A stretch of DNA of 28,803 nt. It comes from Holophaga sp. (lineage in GTDB: Bacteria; Acidobacteriota; Holophagae; Holophagales; Holophagaceae). Below, one piece after another: positions 14,815-24,079 of this stretch. The notes under the pieces were generated by a model. That model ran no database searches, was not told the DNA's origin, and saw nothing but the letters and a program-made list of their open reading frames with translations. Position 1 is the stretch's first letter. Every line of letters begins with the position of its first letter. A program made the translations under genes and the position numbers. Location: positions 1 through 28,803 of the forward strand of contig JARLGP010000231.1 in NCBI GenBank assembly GCA_031292735.1, read 5' to 3'.

Positions 14815-17597
14815 GCCTGGGCCTGAACCACGTCCCAGCAGCGGGGACAAAGGTCGACGTCCTCGCCCTGGCCGTGGCCGCCCTTGTGATTCCAGCAGCG
14901 GGGGCACTTCCGGCCGTCATGGGTGGCCACCTCCACCTGCAGGTCGGGGCCGGATTCCAGGGTGAGCCCGGACACCACCAGCAGGTCCTCGGGCGCTTCG
15001 CCCAGGCCCTCCAGCACGGCGCGGTCTGCCTCGTCGAGGATCAGCCGCACCGCGGCGTCCAGGCTGGTGCCGATGGTCTTGGCGGCCCGGTACGGCTCCA
15101 TGGCCCCCTGCACCGCTTCCCGGATCTGCCAGAAGCGCTCCCACGGGGCGGACACCGGCTCGTCGCTGCCTTCGGGGAAGCGCGATTCGAACACGTGGCC
15201 TTCCACTCCGGGGATGTTCTCCCACACCTCGTCGGCGGTGAAGGTGAGCACCGGGGCCAGCAGCACGGCCAGGCCCTGGGCCAGCTTCCAGCAGGCGCTG
15301 CGGCAGCTGCGCCGCCGCGGGGAATCCAGGGCGTCGCAGTAGAGCCGGTCCTTGATGATCTCGAAGTAGCGGCCCGACAGGTCCAGCTGGCAGAACCCGA
15401 GCAGGGACTGGGTGACGTCCAGGTACTGGAAGGTGCGGTAGGCCGTGGTCACCTGGCCGGACAGGCGGCGGAAGGAACCCATCACCCAGCGGTCCAGGGG
15501 CGCCCACTGGTCCTCGGGCACCAGGTCGCGGGCCGGGTCGAATTCGGCCAGGGCCCCCAGCAGGAAACGCAGGGTGTTGCGGATCTTGCGGTAGGCGTCC
15601 GCGGAACGCTCCAGGATCTGCTTGGAGATGCGCACGTCCTCGTTGTAGTCCACGCTGGCCGACCACCAGCGCAGGATGTCGGCGCCCAGGGTCTTGAGGA
15701 TCTCCTCGGGGGTGACCGTGTTGCCCAGGCTCTTGGACATCTTCTGGCCCTTGCCGTCCAGCACGAAGCCGTGGGTCACCACGGTGTCGTAGGGCTTGGT
15801 GCCGGTGGCCGCCAGGTTGAACAGCAGGGAGGAGTGGAACCAGCCCCGGTGCTGGTCGGTGCCTTCCAGGTAGATGAAGTGGCCGTAGTCCTCCTGGCTC
15901 AGCTGCGGGAAGATCTCGCACACCACCTCGGCGCTCACCCCGGAGTCGATCCAGACGTCCAGGATGTCGGTCTCCTTCTGGAACTCGGTGCCGGAGCACT
16001 TGGCGCACACCGCGTCCTTGGGCTTGAGCTGCTCCAGGGGCATTTCCGCCCAGACTCCCACCCCGCCCTCGGCGATGGCCGCGGCGGCCTTCTCGAACAG
16101 CTCGGGCAGCACCAGGGGCTCGCCGCATTCGCTGCAGCGCAGCACGGTGATGGGGGTGCCCCAGGAACGCTGGCGGGAGATGCACCAGTCGGGCCGGCCG
16201 GCGATCATGGCGTAGATGCGGTTGCGGCCCGAGGCGGGCACCCAGGTGGTGTTCTCCACCCCTTCCAGCCCCAGCTCGCGCAGGGTCTTGCCCTTGCCTT
16301 TGAGCTCGTCGTCCATGGTGATGAACCACTGCTCCGTGGCCCGGAACAGGATGGGGGTCTTGGTGCGCCAGCAGTGGGGATAGCTGTGCACCAGCTGCTG
16401 TTCGTAGAGCAGCGCGCCCGAGGCGCGCAGCCGTTCCACCATCAGGGTGTTGCAGTCGAAGACGTTGCGCCCTTCCAGCTCCGGGTCGTTGACCAGCGAG
16501 GTGTAGCGCCCGTCCGGCCCCACCAACTGCAGCAGGCCCAGGTGGTGGGCCAGGTTGAAGTCGTCCACCCCGTGGTCCGGGGCGATGTGCACCAGCCCGG
16601 TGCCGGCTTCGGCGGTGACGAAATCGGCCAGCAGCACCGGCGATTCCCGGTTGAGGTAGCAGTGCCGGGCCTTGAGGCTCTGGAAGCTGGAGCCCCGGCG
16701 GGTCTCCTTGATGTGCAGGGGGATCCCCAGACGCTTCTGGAAGTCGTCCAGCAGCGGCACCGCCACCACGTAGTAGCGGTCCTCGGCCTTCACCACCGCG
16801 TACTCCATGTCCGGATGCATGGCGATGGCCAGGTTGGCCGGCAGGGTCCAGGGGGTGGTGGTCCAGATGGGCAGGAACAGCGGGGTGGGCAGCTTCATGC
16901 GCCGGGCTTCGGCGTCGTCCACCGGGAAGGCCACGCCGATGGTGGTGGTGGTGACGTCGGCATACTCCACTTCGGCCTCGGCCAGGGCGGTGCGGGCGCC
17001 GTAGCTCCAGTGCACCACCTTGAGCTTGCGGGTGACCGCCCCGCATTCGAACAGCCGGCCCAGGAGCCGGACCACGGCGGCCTCGTACTTGGGCGCCATG
17101 GTGATGTAGGGGTCGCTCCAGGTGCCCAGGACGCCCAGCCGCTGGAAGCCCTGGCTCTGGGCATCCACCCACTTCTGGGCGTAGGCCCGGCACTTGGCCA
17201 GGAATTCGGTGCGGCTCATCTCCCGGCGCTTGGGGCCCAGGTCCTTCTCCACGGCGTGCTCGATGGGCAGCCCGTGGCAGTCCCAGCCGGGGATGTAGGG
17301 GGATTCGTAGCCGTCCAGCCAGAGCGACTTCACCACCATGTCCTTGAGGATCTTGTTGAGGGCGTGGCCCATGTGGATGGCGCCGTTGGCGTACGGCGGG
17401 CCGTCGTGCAGGATCCTGCGGCCGCGGCCGGTGCCGGCGGCGTTGTCCGCCCGGCGCCGGGCTTCCACCCGCTCGTAGACGCCCTCGGCCTTCCAGCGCT
17501 CGAGCCGCTTGGGTTCCCGGTTCGGCAGGTCCGCCTTCATGGGGAAATCCGTCCGGGGAAGGAAAACGGTATAGCGTTTCTTGGTCGGTTCGCCCAT
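14811..17597 (-). CDS. ileS: Isoleucyl-tRNA synthetase
   Basis: A 928-residue class I synthetase. The HIGH motif reads HMGH (residues 75-78, in PPYANGAIHMGHALNK) and KMSKS lies in GQKMSKSLGN near residue 617. An editing domain sits between them, with WTTTPWTLPANLAIA. The C-terminus carries a zinc-binding CPRCW...CPRCW pair, as in the E. coli-type enzyme. Start: the ATG at 17597 has GAGGG five bases upstream and gives the normal N-terminus; the open frame continues 28 codons further without support. It is followed by lspA with a 4-base overlap. A 7-bp hairpin lies in its leader. Confidence 0.96.
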   Translation of the reverse strand: MGEPTKKRYTVFLPRTDFPMKADLPNREPKRLERWKAEGVYERVEARRRADNAAGTGRGRRILHDGPPYANGAIHMGHALNKILKDMVVKSLWLDGYESPYIPGWDCHGLPIEHAVEKDLGPKRREMSRTEFLAKCRAYAQKWVDAQSQGFQRLGVLGTWSDPYITMAPKYEAAVVRLLGRLFECGAVTRKLKVVHWSYGARTALAEAEVEYADVTTTTIGVAFPVDDAEARRMKLPTPLFLPIWTTTPWTLPANLAIAMHPDMEYAVVKAEDRYYVVAVPLLDDFQKRLGIPLHIKETRRGSSFQSLKARHCYLNRESPVLLADFVTAEAGTGLVHIAPDHGVDDFNLAHHLGLLQLVGPDGRYTSLVNDPELEGRNVFDCNTLMVERLRASGALLYEQQLVHSYPHCWRTKTPILFRATEQWFITMDDELKGKGKTLRELGLEGVENTTWVPASGRNRIYAMIAGRPDWCISRQRSWGTPITVLRCSECGEPLVLPELFEKAAAAIAEGGVGVWAEMPLEQLKPKDAVCAKCSGTEFQKETDILDVWIDSGVSAEVVCEIFPQLSQEDYGHFIYLEGTDQHRGWFHSSLLFNLAATGTKPYDTVVTHGFVLDGKGQKMSKSLGNTVTPEEILKTLGADILRWWSASVDYNEDVRISKQILERSADAYRKIRNTLRFLLGALAEFDPARDLVPEDQWAPLDRWVMGSFRRLSGQVTTAYRTFQYLDVTQSLLGFCQLDLSGRYFEIIKDRLYCDALDSPRRRSCRSACWKLAQGLAVLLAPVLTFTADEVWENIPGVEGHVFESRFPEGSDEPVSAPWERFWQIREAVQGAMEPYRAAKTIGTSLDAAVRLILDEADRAVLEGLGEAPEDLLVVSGLTLESGPDLQVEVATHDGRKCPRCWNHKGGHGQGEDVDLCPRCWDVVQAQA

Positions 17598-17616
17598 GGC
17601 GCCCTCGTGCGCAGAG

Positions 17617-17636
17617 GGGATCCACCCGAGGATCCC
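17617..17636 (-). promoter_or_regulatory. Hairpin in the ileS leader
   Basis: GGGATCC-N6-GGATCCC, seven perfect pairs with a 6-base loop, lies about 20-40 bases upstream of the ileS start and just after the stop of the NHL-repeat gene. There is no U-run. It may reduce read-through or influence ileS expression. No T-box features were seen. Confidence 0.35.
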
Positions 17637-17677
17637 GTGGTTGGAAACCCTTAGTCTATCCAGGATCCCGCCGCGGA

Positions 17678-20600
17678 TCACTCCGTAAAGTCGGCCTTCA
17701 TGAGCGCATCGTCAATGGTGATGAAGATGTTGCCGGTCTTGGGTTCGAGGGTGATCCCGTACGGCGTGGAGATCCGGGCCGGCAGAGGGCCGGGAACGTT
17801 CTCGTTGGCGGTGGCGCTGCCCATGATGGTGCTGGCCAGACCGGCGGAGGTGATCATGCAGACGGTGCTGCCGCCGGCGTTGGTGACCAGCAGGTTGCCG
17901 CCGGCGTCCAGGGCGATGGCGCTGGGCCCGTTCAGCCGGGCCGCGGTGCCGGTGCCGTCCACGCTGCCAGGCTTGCCGGCGGCTCCGACGAAGGTGCTCA
18001 CGGTGCCGCCGGCCAGCTTGCGGATGGTGTGGTTGCCGGAATCCGCCAGGTAGACCGTGCCGTCCGCCGCCACCGCCAGTCCCGCCGGGGCGTTGAAGGA
18101 CACCCCGGATCCTTCGGCGCCGTCCGCGGCGCCCGTCACGCCGGCGGTGCCGGCCAGGGTGGTCACGGTATGGTCGGCGGCGATCCGGCGCAGGGTCTGG
18201 TTGCCGGTGTCGGCCACCAGCACGTTGCCGCTGGCGTCCAGGGCCACGCCGGCCGGCCCGTTGAACTGCGCGGGGCCGCTGGAGCTGTCGCGGGAGCCCG
18301 GGCTCCCGGTGCCGGCCAGGGTGCTCACGGTGCCGTCGGCCAGCACCTTGCGCACCGCGTGGTTGCCGGTGTCGGCCACGATCACGAAGTCCTTCCCGTC
18401 GCCGTCCACCCCCGCGGCCAGGGCGGTAGGCTGGCGGAACCGCGCGGCGCTGCCCGCGCCGTCGGTGAAGCCCGGCGTCCCGGAGCCGCCGGCCAGGGTG
18501 CTCACGGTGCCGTCCGGGGCGATCTGCCGGATGGTGTGGTTGCCGGAATCCGCCAGGTACAGGTTGCCGCTGGCGCCCCGCACCACGCCGCGGGGCCGGC
18601 GCAGGGTGGCCGCGTCGCCGGGCCCGTCGGCGGCGCCGGGGTTGCCGGGCTTGCCGGAATAGGTGACCACCGGCGCCGGCGTTTCGCCGGTGTCCACCTC
18701 GCGGAGGGTGGCGTTGCCGGTGTCGGCCACGTAGAGGAGGCCGTTCGCGTTCAGGGCCAGGCCCTGGGGCTGGTTGAACAGCGCGGAGGTCCCGTCGCTG
18801 GAACCGGTCCGGCCGGCGGTGCCGGCCAGGGTGGCCACGGCGGCATCGCCCGGCTCCACCCGGCGCAGGGTGCTGTTGCCGGTGTCGGACACGTACAGGG
18901 ACCCGTCGCTGCCCAGCACCAGCGCCATGGGACCGGAGAACCGCGCGGCGCCGCCCGAGCCGTCGGCGTTCCCGGCCGCGCCGCCGGGATCCCCGGCCAG
19001 CGGTTCCGTGGTCCCGTCCAGGGCGACCCGGCGGATCCGGTTGTTGCCGGCGTCGGCCACGTAGAGAAGCCCGGCGCCGTTGCCGATCCAGGCCAGGCCG
19101 GCGGGCGCGTTGAACAGGGCGATGCCGGGCTGGACGCTGGCGCCGGCCGTTCCGTCCTGGTTGCCGGGCACCCCGGCGATCCCGGTGAGGGTGGTGACCG
19201 TGCGGGTATCGAGGTCGAGCCGGCGGAGGGTGGCATTGCCGGTATCCGTCACGTAGGCCACCGACCCGCCGGCGTCGATCCCGGCCACGATCCCGCCGGG
19301 GCGGTTGAACCGCGCGGCCTGGCCGACCCCGTTGGCGCTGCCGGCCTGGGCCGCGCTGCCGGCCAGGGTGGACACCTCGCCGCCGGACGTGACCATGCGG
19401 ATTTCGTTGTTGCCCGCATCGGCCACCAGCACATTGCCGCTGGCCGGATCCAGCGCCAGCGCCGCCGGCAGGTTGAACCGGGCCGCGGCGCCGGTGCCGT
19501 CGGCGCTTCCGGGCTGGCCGGGTTCCCCGGCCAGGGTGGTCACCTCGCCGTCCGGGGCGATGGCCCGGATGGTGTGGTTCAGGGTGTCGGCCACCAGCAG
19601 GTTGCCGGCACCGTCCAGGACCAGCCCGGACGGGCCGTGGTAGCGGGCGCTGGCCCTCGGCCCGTCCATGTCGCCTTCGCCGGAAGGGGTCCCGGCCAGC
19701 CGCGCCAGGCTGCCCACCAGCACCCGCACGACGGCGGTGGCCTCCTTGCCGGCGGCGTTGGTCACCGTGAGGGTGAATTCCGTGCTGCGCTCCAGGGTCC
19801 CGGTGTCGATGGGCGCCCCGCTCTCAACGGCGCCCACCCCGTTGTCCACCTCGGCGGTGCCCTCCGGGCCGGCGTCGAACACCGCCACCAGCTGGGTGGT
19901 GGTGTCCGGGCCGATGATCCCCGGGCTGGCGGCGAACAGGGTGATGGTGGGCGCCGGCACCACCGTGACGGTGACCGGGTCGGAAGAAAACGACTCCCCT
20001 TTGCTGTCGGTGACCGTCAGGGTGTAGGTGGTGGTGACGGACGGGGTGACGGTGAGGCTGGTGCTGCCCGCGGGGACCGGGATGTCCGGCTGGTTCGGCG
20101 CGGTGACCATCCCGGTCCCCCCGGAAAACTGGAAGGAAAGCACCGCGGACTGGCCCGCGTCGATGCTCTCCTTGTCGGCCTCGAAGCTCTCCACGGTGGG
20201 CCCGCCCAGCAGGAAGGTGAGGGTGGCCGAGGTCACCTTGGTGCCGGCCAGGTTGGTGACGGTGCAGGCCAGGGTCAGTTCCCCGAACGCCGCGGTGGTG
20301 AAGGTGACGGTGCTGCTGGTGGCTCCGGCGGTGAGGGTCCCGCCCCCCTTGTTGATGGTCCAGAGGTAGGTGCACCCGTCCTGGGCCTGCACCGAGGCCT
20401 GGAGCCCGGTCATCCCGGGTTCCACCGTGGCCGGCGGCACGATCACCGGCTCCTGGGGCGGCGGCACCACCACGACCGTGATCGAACGGCTCTGGTAGGC
20501 GCCGTTGGCGGCGCTGTCGGTGAGGGTGTAGGTGGTGGTCTCCTCGGGCTGGATAATGACTGGCACATCATCAGTCACCGGCCCCACACCGTGATCCACC

Positions 20601-20785
20601 ACCCCCACCCCGTTGCTGAAATCGGCGGTGAGGGTGGTGGTGGCGCCGGCGGTGATGACCCCCTTGGCGGCGCTGAAACTGTTGATGGATGGGCCGGGCA
20701 GGGTCGGCCGGGTGTAGCCCCCGCAGTGGACGGCCAGCAGCAGCAGTCCCGTCCCGGCGCACAGCACGATGGAAGTTTTCATCAT
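17678..20785 (-). CDS. Large exported NHL-repeat double beta-propeller protein with Ig-like domains
   Basis: About 1035 residues. The N-terminal export signal is MKTSIVLCAGTGLLLLAVHC; the cysteine could be lipidated, but AVHC is a poor lipobox. Four Ig-like segments of ~80 residues follow (about 26-106, 108-194, 196-276, 278-357), the last three with TYTLTVTD/TLTVTN-type strands. From about residue 363 there are twelve NHL repeats of ~54 residues, each with LAG.PG..G..DG, ARFN.P.GLALD, GNLYVADTGNHTIR and a linker. Twelve blades fit two six-bladed propellers. It probably acts outside the inner membrane in binding; no catalytic residues are evident. The start is one of two adjacent ATGs (20785/20782), with a weak ribosome site. 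An AT-rich patch with ATTAATTAAT at 20796-20805 may hold its promoter. Confidence 0.85.
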   Translation of the reverse strand: MMKTSIVLCAGTGLLLLAVHCGGYTRPTLPGPSINSFSAAKGVITAGATTTLTADFSNGVGVVDHGVGPVTDDVPVIIQPEETTTYTLTDSAANGAYQSRSITVVVVPPPQEPVIVPPATVEPGMTGLQASVQAQDGCTYLWTINKGGGTLTAGATSSTVTFTTAAFGELTLACTVTNLAGTKVTSATLTFLLGGPTVESFEADKESIDAGQSAVLSFQFSGGTGMVTAPNQPDIPVPAGSTSLTVTPSVTTTYTLTVTDSKGESFSSDPVTVTVVPAPTITLFAASPGIIGPDTTTQLVAVFDAGPEGTAEVDNGVGAVESGAPIDTGTLERSTEFTLTVTNAAGKEATAVVRVLVGSLARLAGTPSGEGDMDGPRASARYHGPSGLVLDGAGNLLVADTLNHTIRAIAPDGEVTTLAGEPGQPGSADGTGAAARFNLPAALALDPASGNVLVADAGNNEIRMVTSGGEVSTLAGSAAQAGSANGVGQAARFNRPGGIVAGIDAGGSVAYVTDTGNATLRRLDLDTRTVTTLTGIAGVPGNQDGTAGASVQPGIALFNAPAGLAWIGNGAGLLYVADAGNNRIRRVALDGTTEPLAGDPGGAAGNADGSGGAARFSGPMALVLGSDGSLYVSDTGNSTLRRVEPGDAAVATLAGTAGRTGSSDGTSALFNQPQGLALNANGLLYVADTGNATLREVDTGETPAPVVTYSGKPGNPGAADGPGDAATLRRPRGVVRGASGNLYLADSGNHTIRQIAPDGTVSTLAGGSGTPGFTDGAGSAARFRQPTALAAGVDGDGKDFVIVADTGNHAVRKVLADGTVSTLAGTGSPGSRDSSSGPAQFNGPAGVALDASGNVLVADTGNQTLRRIAADHTVTTLAGTAGVTGAADGAEGSGVSFNAPAGLAVAADGTVYLADSGNHTIRKLAGGTVSTFVGAAGKPGSVDGTGTAARLNGPSAIALDAGGNLLVTNAGGSTVCMITSAGLASTIMGSATANENVPGPLPARISTPYGITLEPKTGNIFITIDDALMKADFTE
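17681..19699 (-). repeat. Twelve tandem NHL-repeat units in the coding sequence
   Basis: The DNA encoding the NHL repeats is a diverged tandem array with a period near 165 bases. Phrases such as 'gtggttgccggaatccgccaggta' variants recur at each unit. Divergence between units is substantial, so this is an old protein-level expansion, not a recent tandem duplication. Confidence 0.85.
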
Positions 20786-20863
20786 CTCAAGGCCCATTAA
20801 TTAATAATGGTAACCTTTCGAGAGAGGTGCGCAACCCTGCCGGACGTCCCGGAGCCGATGGGA

Positions 20864-20885
20864 TGGAATGACCTACTCCATTCCA
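20864..20885. terminator. Hairpin downstream of nadB
   Basis: TGGAATG-N8-CATTCCA, a perfect 7-bp stem, lies 25 bases past the nadB stop codon. No clear U-run follows on the nadB strand, so intrinsic termination is only possible. Confidence 0.35.
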
Positions 20886-20909
20886 GGCGTCCCCGGCATA
20901 AAAGGACGG

Positions 20910-22478
20910 TCAGTCCACCCGGAAATGGCAGCCGCGGGACACCGGGTTCTGGATGGCGGCCTTGAGGATCAGCCGGGCGCAGATGATGCCGTTGCGCAGT
21001 TCCAGCAGGCTGCGGGAAAGCGGGGCTTCCTGGTAGAAGGCCTCGATCCGGTGGTAGAGGTAGCCCATGTCGCCGCGGCCGCGCTGCAGCCGGGCCCGGG
21101 TGCGGATGATGCCGGCGTAGTTCCACAGCGTGCTGCGGATGCTGGTCCAGTCCTGCTCGATGAGCAGCGGGTCCGGCACCTTGCCGCGTTCGGCGTGCTT
21201 CCAGGGTTCCAGGCCGTCCGCATCGGGCATGGCTACCGTCCGGCAGTCCGCCACCGCGGCCTCCCCGGCCCGGTAGCCCCACACCAGCCCTTCCAGCAGC
21301 GAGGTGGAGGCCAGCCGGTTGGCGCCGTGCAGGCCGGTGCAGGAGACTTCGCCCACCGCGAACAGCCCCGGCAGGCTGGTGCGGCCGTCCAGGTCCACGT
21401 TCACCCCGCCGCAGAAATAGTGGGCCGCCGGCACCACCGGGATGAGCTGGTTCAGGGGCTCCAGCCCCGCCTCCCGGCAGGTGGCCATGACCGTGGGGAA
21501 GCGCGCGTCCAGGTCCAGCTTGGCGCGCAGCGGGGCCAGGTCCAGGTACATGCAGACCTCGCCGGAGAAGGCCATCTCCTGGAAGATGGCCCGGCTCACC
21601 ACGTCCCTGGGGGCCAGTTCCATGCCCTCCGGCGCGTACTTGGCCATGAACCGCTCGCCCTGGCGGTTCACCAGGTGCGCCCCCTCGCCCCGCAGGGCTT
21701 CGGTGAGCAGGGTGCGCGGCTTGCCCGGCACGAACAGGGTGGTGGGATGGAACTGCAGGTACTCGCAGTTGACGATCCGGGCGTGGGCCCGGTAGGCCGC
21801 GGCCAGACCGTCGCCGGTGGCCGAGGCGGGATTGCTGGTGTGCAGGTACAGGTAGCCCAGCCCGCCGGTGGCCAGCACGGTGCGCTTGGCCAGGCACATG
21901 CGAACCTCGCCGTCGGGCTCCAGCACGTAGGCGCCGTACACCTGGGTCGGGTCGTAGACCGCGCGCGGATCCCGGCCGTGATGGGGCACGGTGAGCAGGT
22001 CCACCAGGGAACGGCCCTCCAGCACCCGGATCCGGGGATGGGCGGTCACCTTTTCGGACAGGGCGGTCTGGATGGCCTTGCCGGTGGCGTCCTTCACGTG
22101 GTAGATGCGCCGGGCGCTGTGGGCCGCCTCGGCGGTGGGCTCGGGATCCAGGTTGGCGGTGTGGTCGAACGGAACGCCCAGGGTCTTCCACAGGAAGTCC
22201 CGGCACAGCCGCGGGCCCTGCTCGGCCAGCTGGGCCACCGCCTCGGGCCGGCACAGGCCGGCGCCGGCCGCTTCGATGTCGGAGGCCAGCAGGGCCGGGG
22301 AATCCCCCGCCTCCGCCGGAGCCAGGCCGATGATCCCGCCCTGGGCGTAGCGGGTGTTGGAGAGGCCCAGGGGATCCTTGAGCACCATCACCACGTCGGC
22401 GCCCAGTTCGGCGGCACGGAGGGCCGCGGAACAACCGGCGATGCCCCCGCCCAGGACCAGAAGGTCGCACTTGATCAT
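20910..22478 (-). CDS. nadB: L-aspartate oxidase
   Basis: This FAD enzyme oxidises L-aspartate to iminoaspartate, the first step of de novo NAD synthesis. The 522-residue protein starts with the dinucleotide-binding LLVLGGGIAGCSAALRAAE, and shows SNTRYAQGG, the FAD-domain ATGGLGYLYLHTSNP, the substrate-domain LQFHPTTLF and TEALRGEGAHLVN, HYFCGGVNVD and the closing GLHGANRLASTSLLEGL. The helical C-terminal domain is present. The ATG overlaps the DUF309 gene stop (ATGA) and has GGAG upstream. nadA and nadC are not adjacent. It is the last gene of a three-gene unit with tolQ. Confidence 0.95.
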   Translation of the reverse strand: MIKCDLLVLGGGIAGCSAALRAAELGADVVMVLKDPLGLSNTRYAQGGIIGLAPAEAGDSPALLASDIEAAGAGLCRPEAVAQLAEQGPRLCRDFLWKTLGVPFDHTANLDPEPTAEAAHSARRIYHVKDATGKAIQTALSEKVTAHPRIRVLEGRSLVDLLTVPHHGRDPRAVYDPTQVYGAYVLEPDGEVRMCLAKRTVLATGGLGYLYLHTSNPASATGDGLAAAYRAHARIVNCEYLQFHPTTLFVPGKPRTLLTEALRGEGAHLVNRQGERFMAKYAPEGMELAPRDVVSRAIFQEMAFSGEVCMYLDLAPLRAKLDLDARFPTVMATCREAGLEPLNQLIPVVPAAHYFCGGVNVDLDGRTSLPGLFAVGEVSCTGLHGANRLASTSLLEGLVWGYRAGEAAVADCRTVAMPDADGLEPWKHAERGKVPDPLLIEQDWTSIRSTLWNYAGIIRTRARLQRGRGDMGYLYHRIEAFYQEAPLSRSLLELRNGIICARLILKAAIQNPVSRGCHFRVD

Positions 22479-23251
22479 GTCAGCTCCAAAGTTGGTCTGG
22501 ACATGGCCCAAAGCGGGTCGAGGGCCATGTCCCCATCGTAGTGATCCAGCCAGGCCATGCGTTCCGCCGCCGCAGCCGTCGCACCCTGGAAGTCCAATCT
22601 GCCCCAGGGCGTGGCCAGGGCGCCGGCGGCCGGGTCGAGGGCCGCCAAGGCGTCCCTCCATAGGCTGATCATCCCGCCGGCATTGTGCACTTGCAAGTGA
22701 TGGAAGCCACCGGCCAGCATGATCAGCCCCTGCAGGCCGGTCTTGAGCGGTGGTTCCGCCTTGAGCCACAAGGGCTCCAGGGCGTCATGGCATTCGTGGA
22801 ACAGGGCCGCGTTGAACAGGGCGGCCCCGCAGGCCATGCCGTAGCGCCCGTCCTCAGGCTGTCCGAGCATGGCCAGCAGCGCCACCCCCATGCGCAGGCT
22901 CACCAGGGCGGCCATGGGATCCCAGATGCGGTGGGGCAGCCAGCCTTGCTCGGCGCGGTCGGCGGTGGTGGGCAGCAGGCGCAGGGCCTCCTCGAAGGCC
23001 GCGCGCGGATCCCGCACCCCCAGCGCCTCCAGCATGGGCGCCGCGCCGGCCAGCAGCACCGGTTCCGGCACGCCGAGCGGATGGGTTTCCCGCAGCCGGG
23101 GCGCCCCCAGCACGGTGGGCCACACCAGCAGCGCGCGCCCCGCGGGATCCCGCAGGGCCGCCTCGATCCGGGCCCCCAGGAAGGTCATGACCGGAAGCGG
23201 GAGCTTGGGTTGGCGTTGCCAGAAGACGGGAGCCAGGGGGCCGCAACTCAT
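22475..23251 (-). CDS. DUF309 domain protein
   Basis: 258 residues. The C-terminal half holds the DUF309 helical signature: GAALFNAALFHECHDALEPLW, then LKTGLQGLIMLAGGFHHLQ. The N-terminal ~130 residues (including LLVWPTVLGAPRLRETHP and AAFEEALRLLPTT) are not recognised. The domain's function is unknown; its HE/H residues could bind a metal. The ATG at 23251 has AGGAG nine bases upstream. It begins 12 bases after the tolQ stop and overlaps nadB by four bases, so all three are translated from one message. Whether it has anything to do with NAD synthesis or the Tol system is unknown. Confidence 0.75.
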   Translation of the reverse strand: MSCGPLAPVFWQRQPKLPLPVMTFLGARIEAALRDPAGRALLVWPTVLGAPRLRETHPLGVPEPVLLAGAAPMLEALGVRDPRAAFEEALRLLPTTADRAEQGWLPHRIWDPMAALVSLRMGVALLAMLGQPEDGRYGMACGAALFNAALFHECHDALEPLWLKAEPPLKTGLQGLIMLAGGFHHLQVHNAGGMISLWRDALAALDPAAGALATPWGRLDFQGATAAAAERMAWLDHYDGDMALDPLWAMSRPTLELT

Positions 23252-23263
23252 GCTGACAGGCTC

Positions 23264-23959
<696 letters not shown>

Positions 23960-24079
23960 GCTGCCTCCCGGCTCCAATACTATCAAGCCTCGCAGTTGCG
24001 CGCAGGGGAGGATATACTTCCTGGTTGATCGCCACCCGACAAGCCAATACAACCCAGGGGGGCATCCGGGAGTTGAACT

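Noticed and set aside
14874..17654. 926-codon + strand open frame opposite ileS
   Set aside because: It is the antisense shadow of ileS: the composition is skewed to Gly/Val/His/Gln and no domain is recognisable.
18029..20800. 923-codon + strand open frame opposite the NHL-repeat gene
   Set aside because: Its apparent repeats mirror the NHL coding repeats on the other strand. There is no signal peptide, no ribosome site and no motif.
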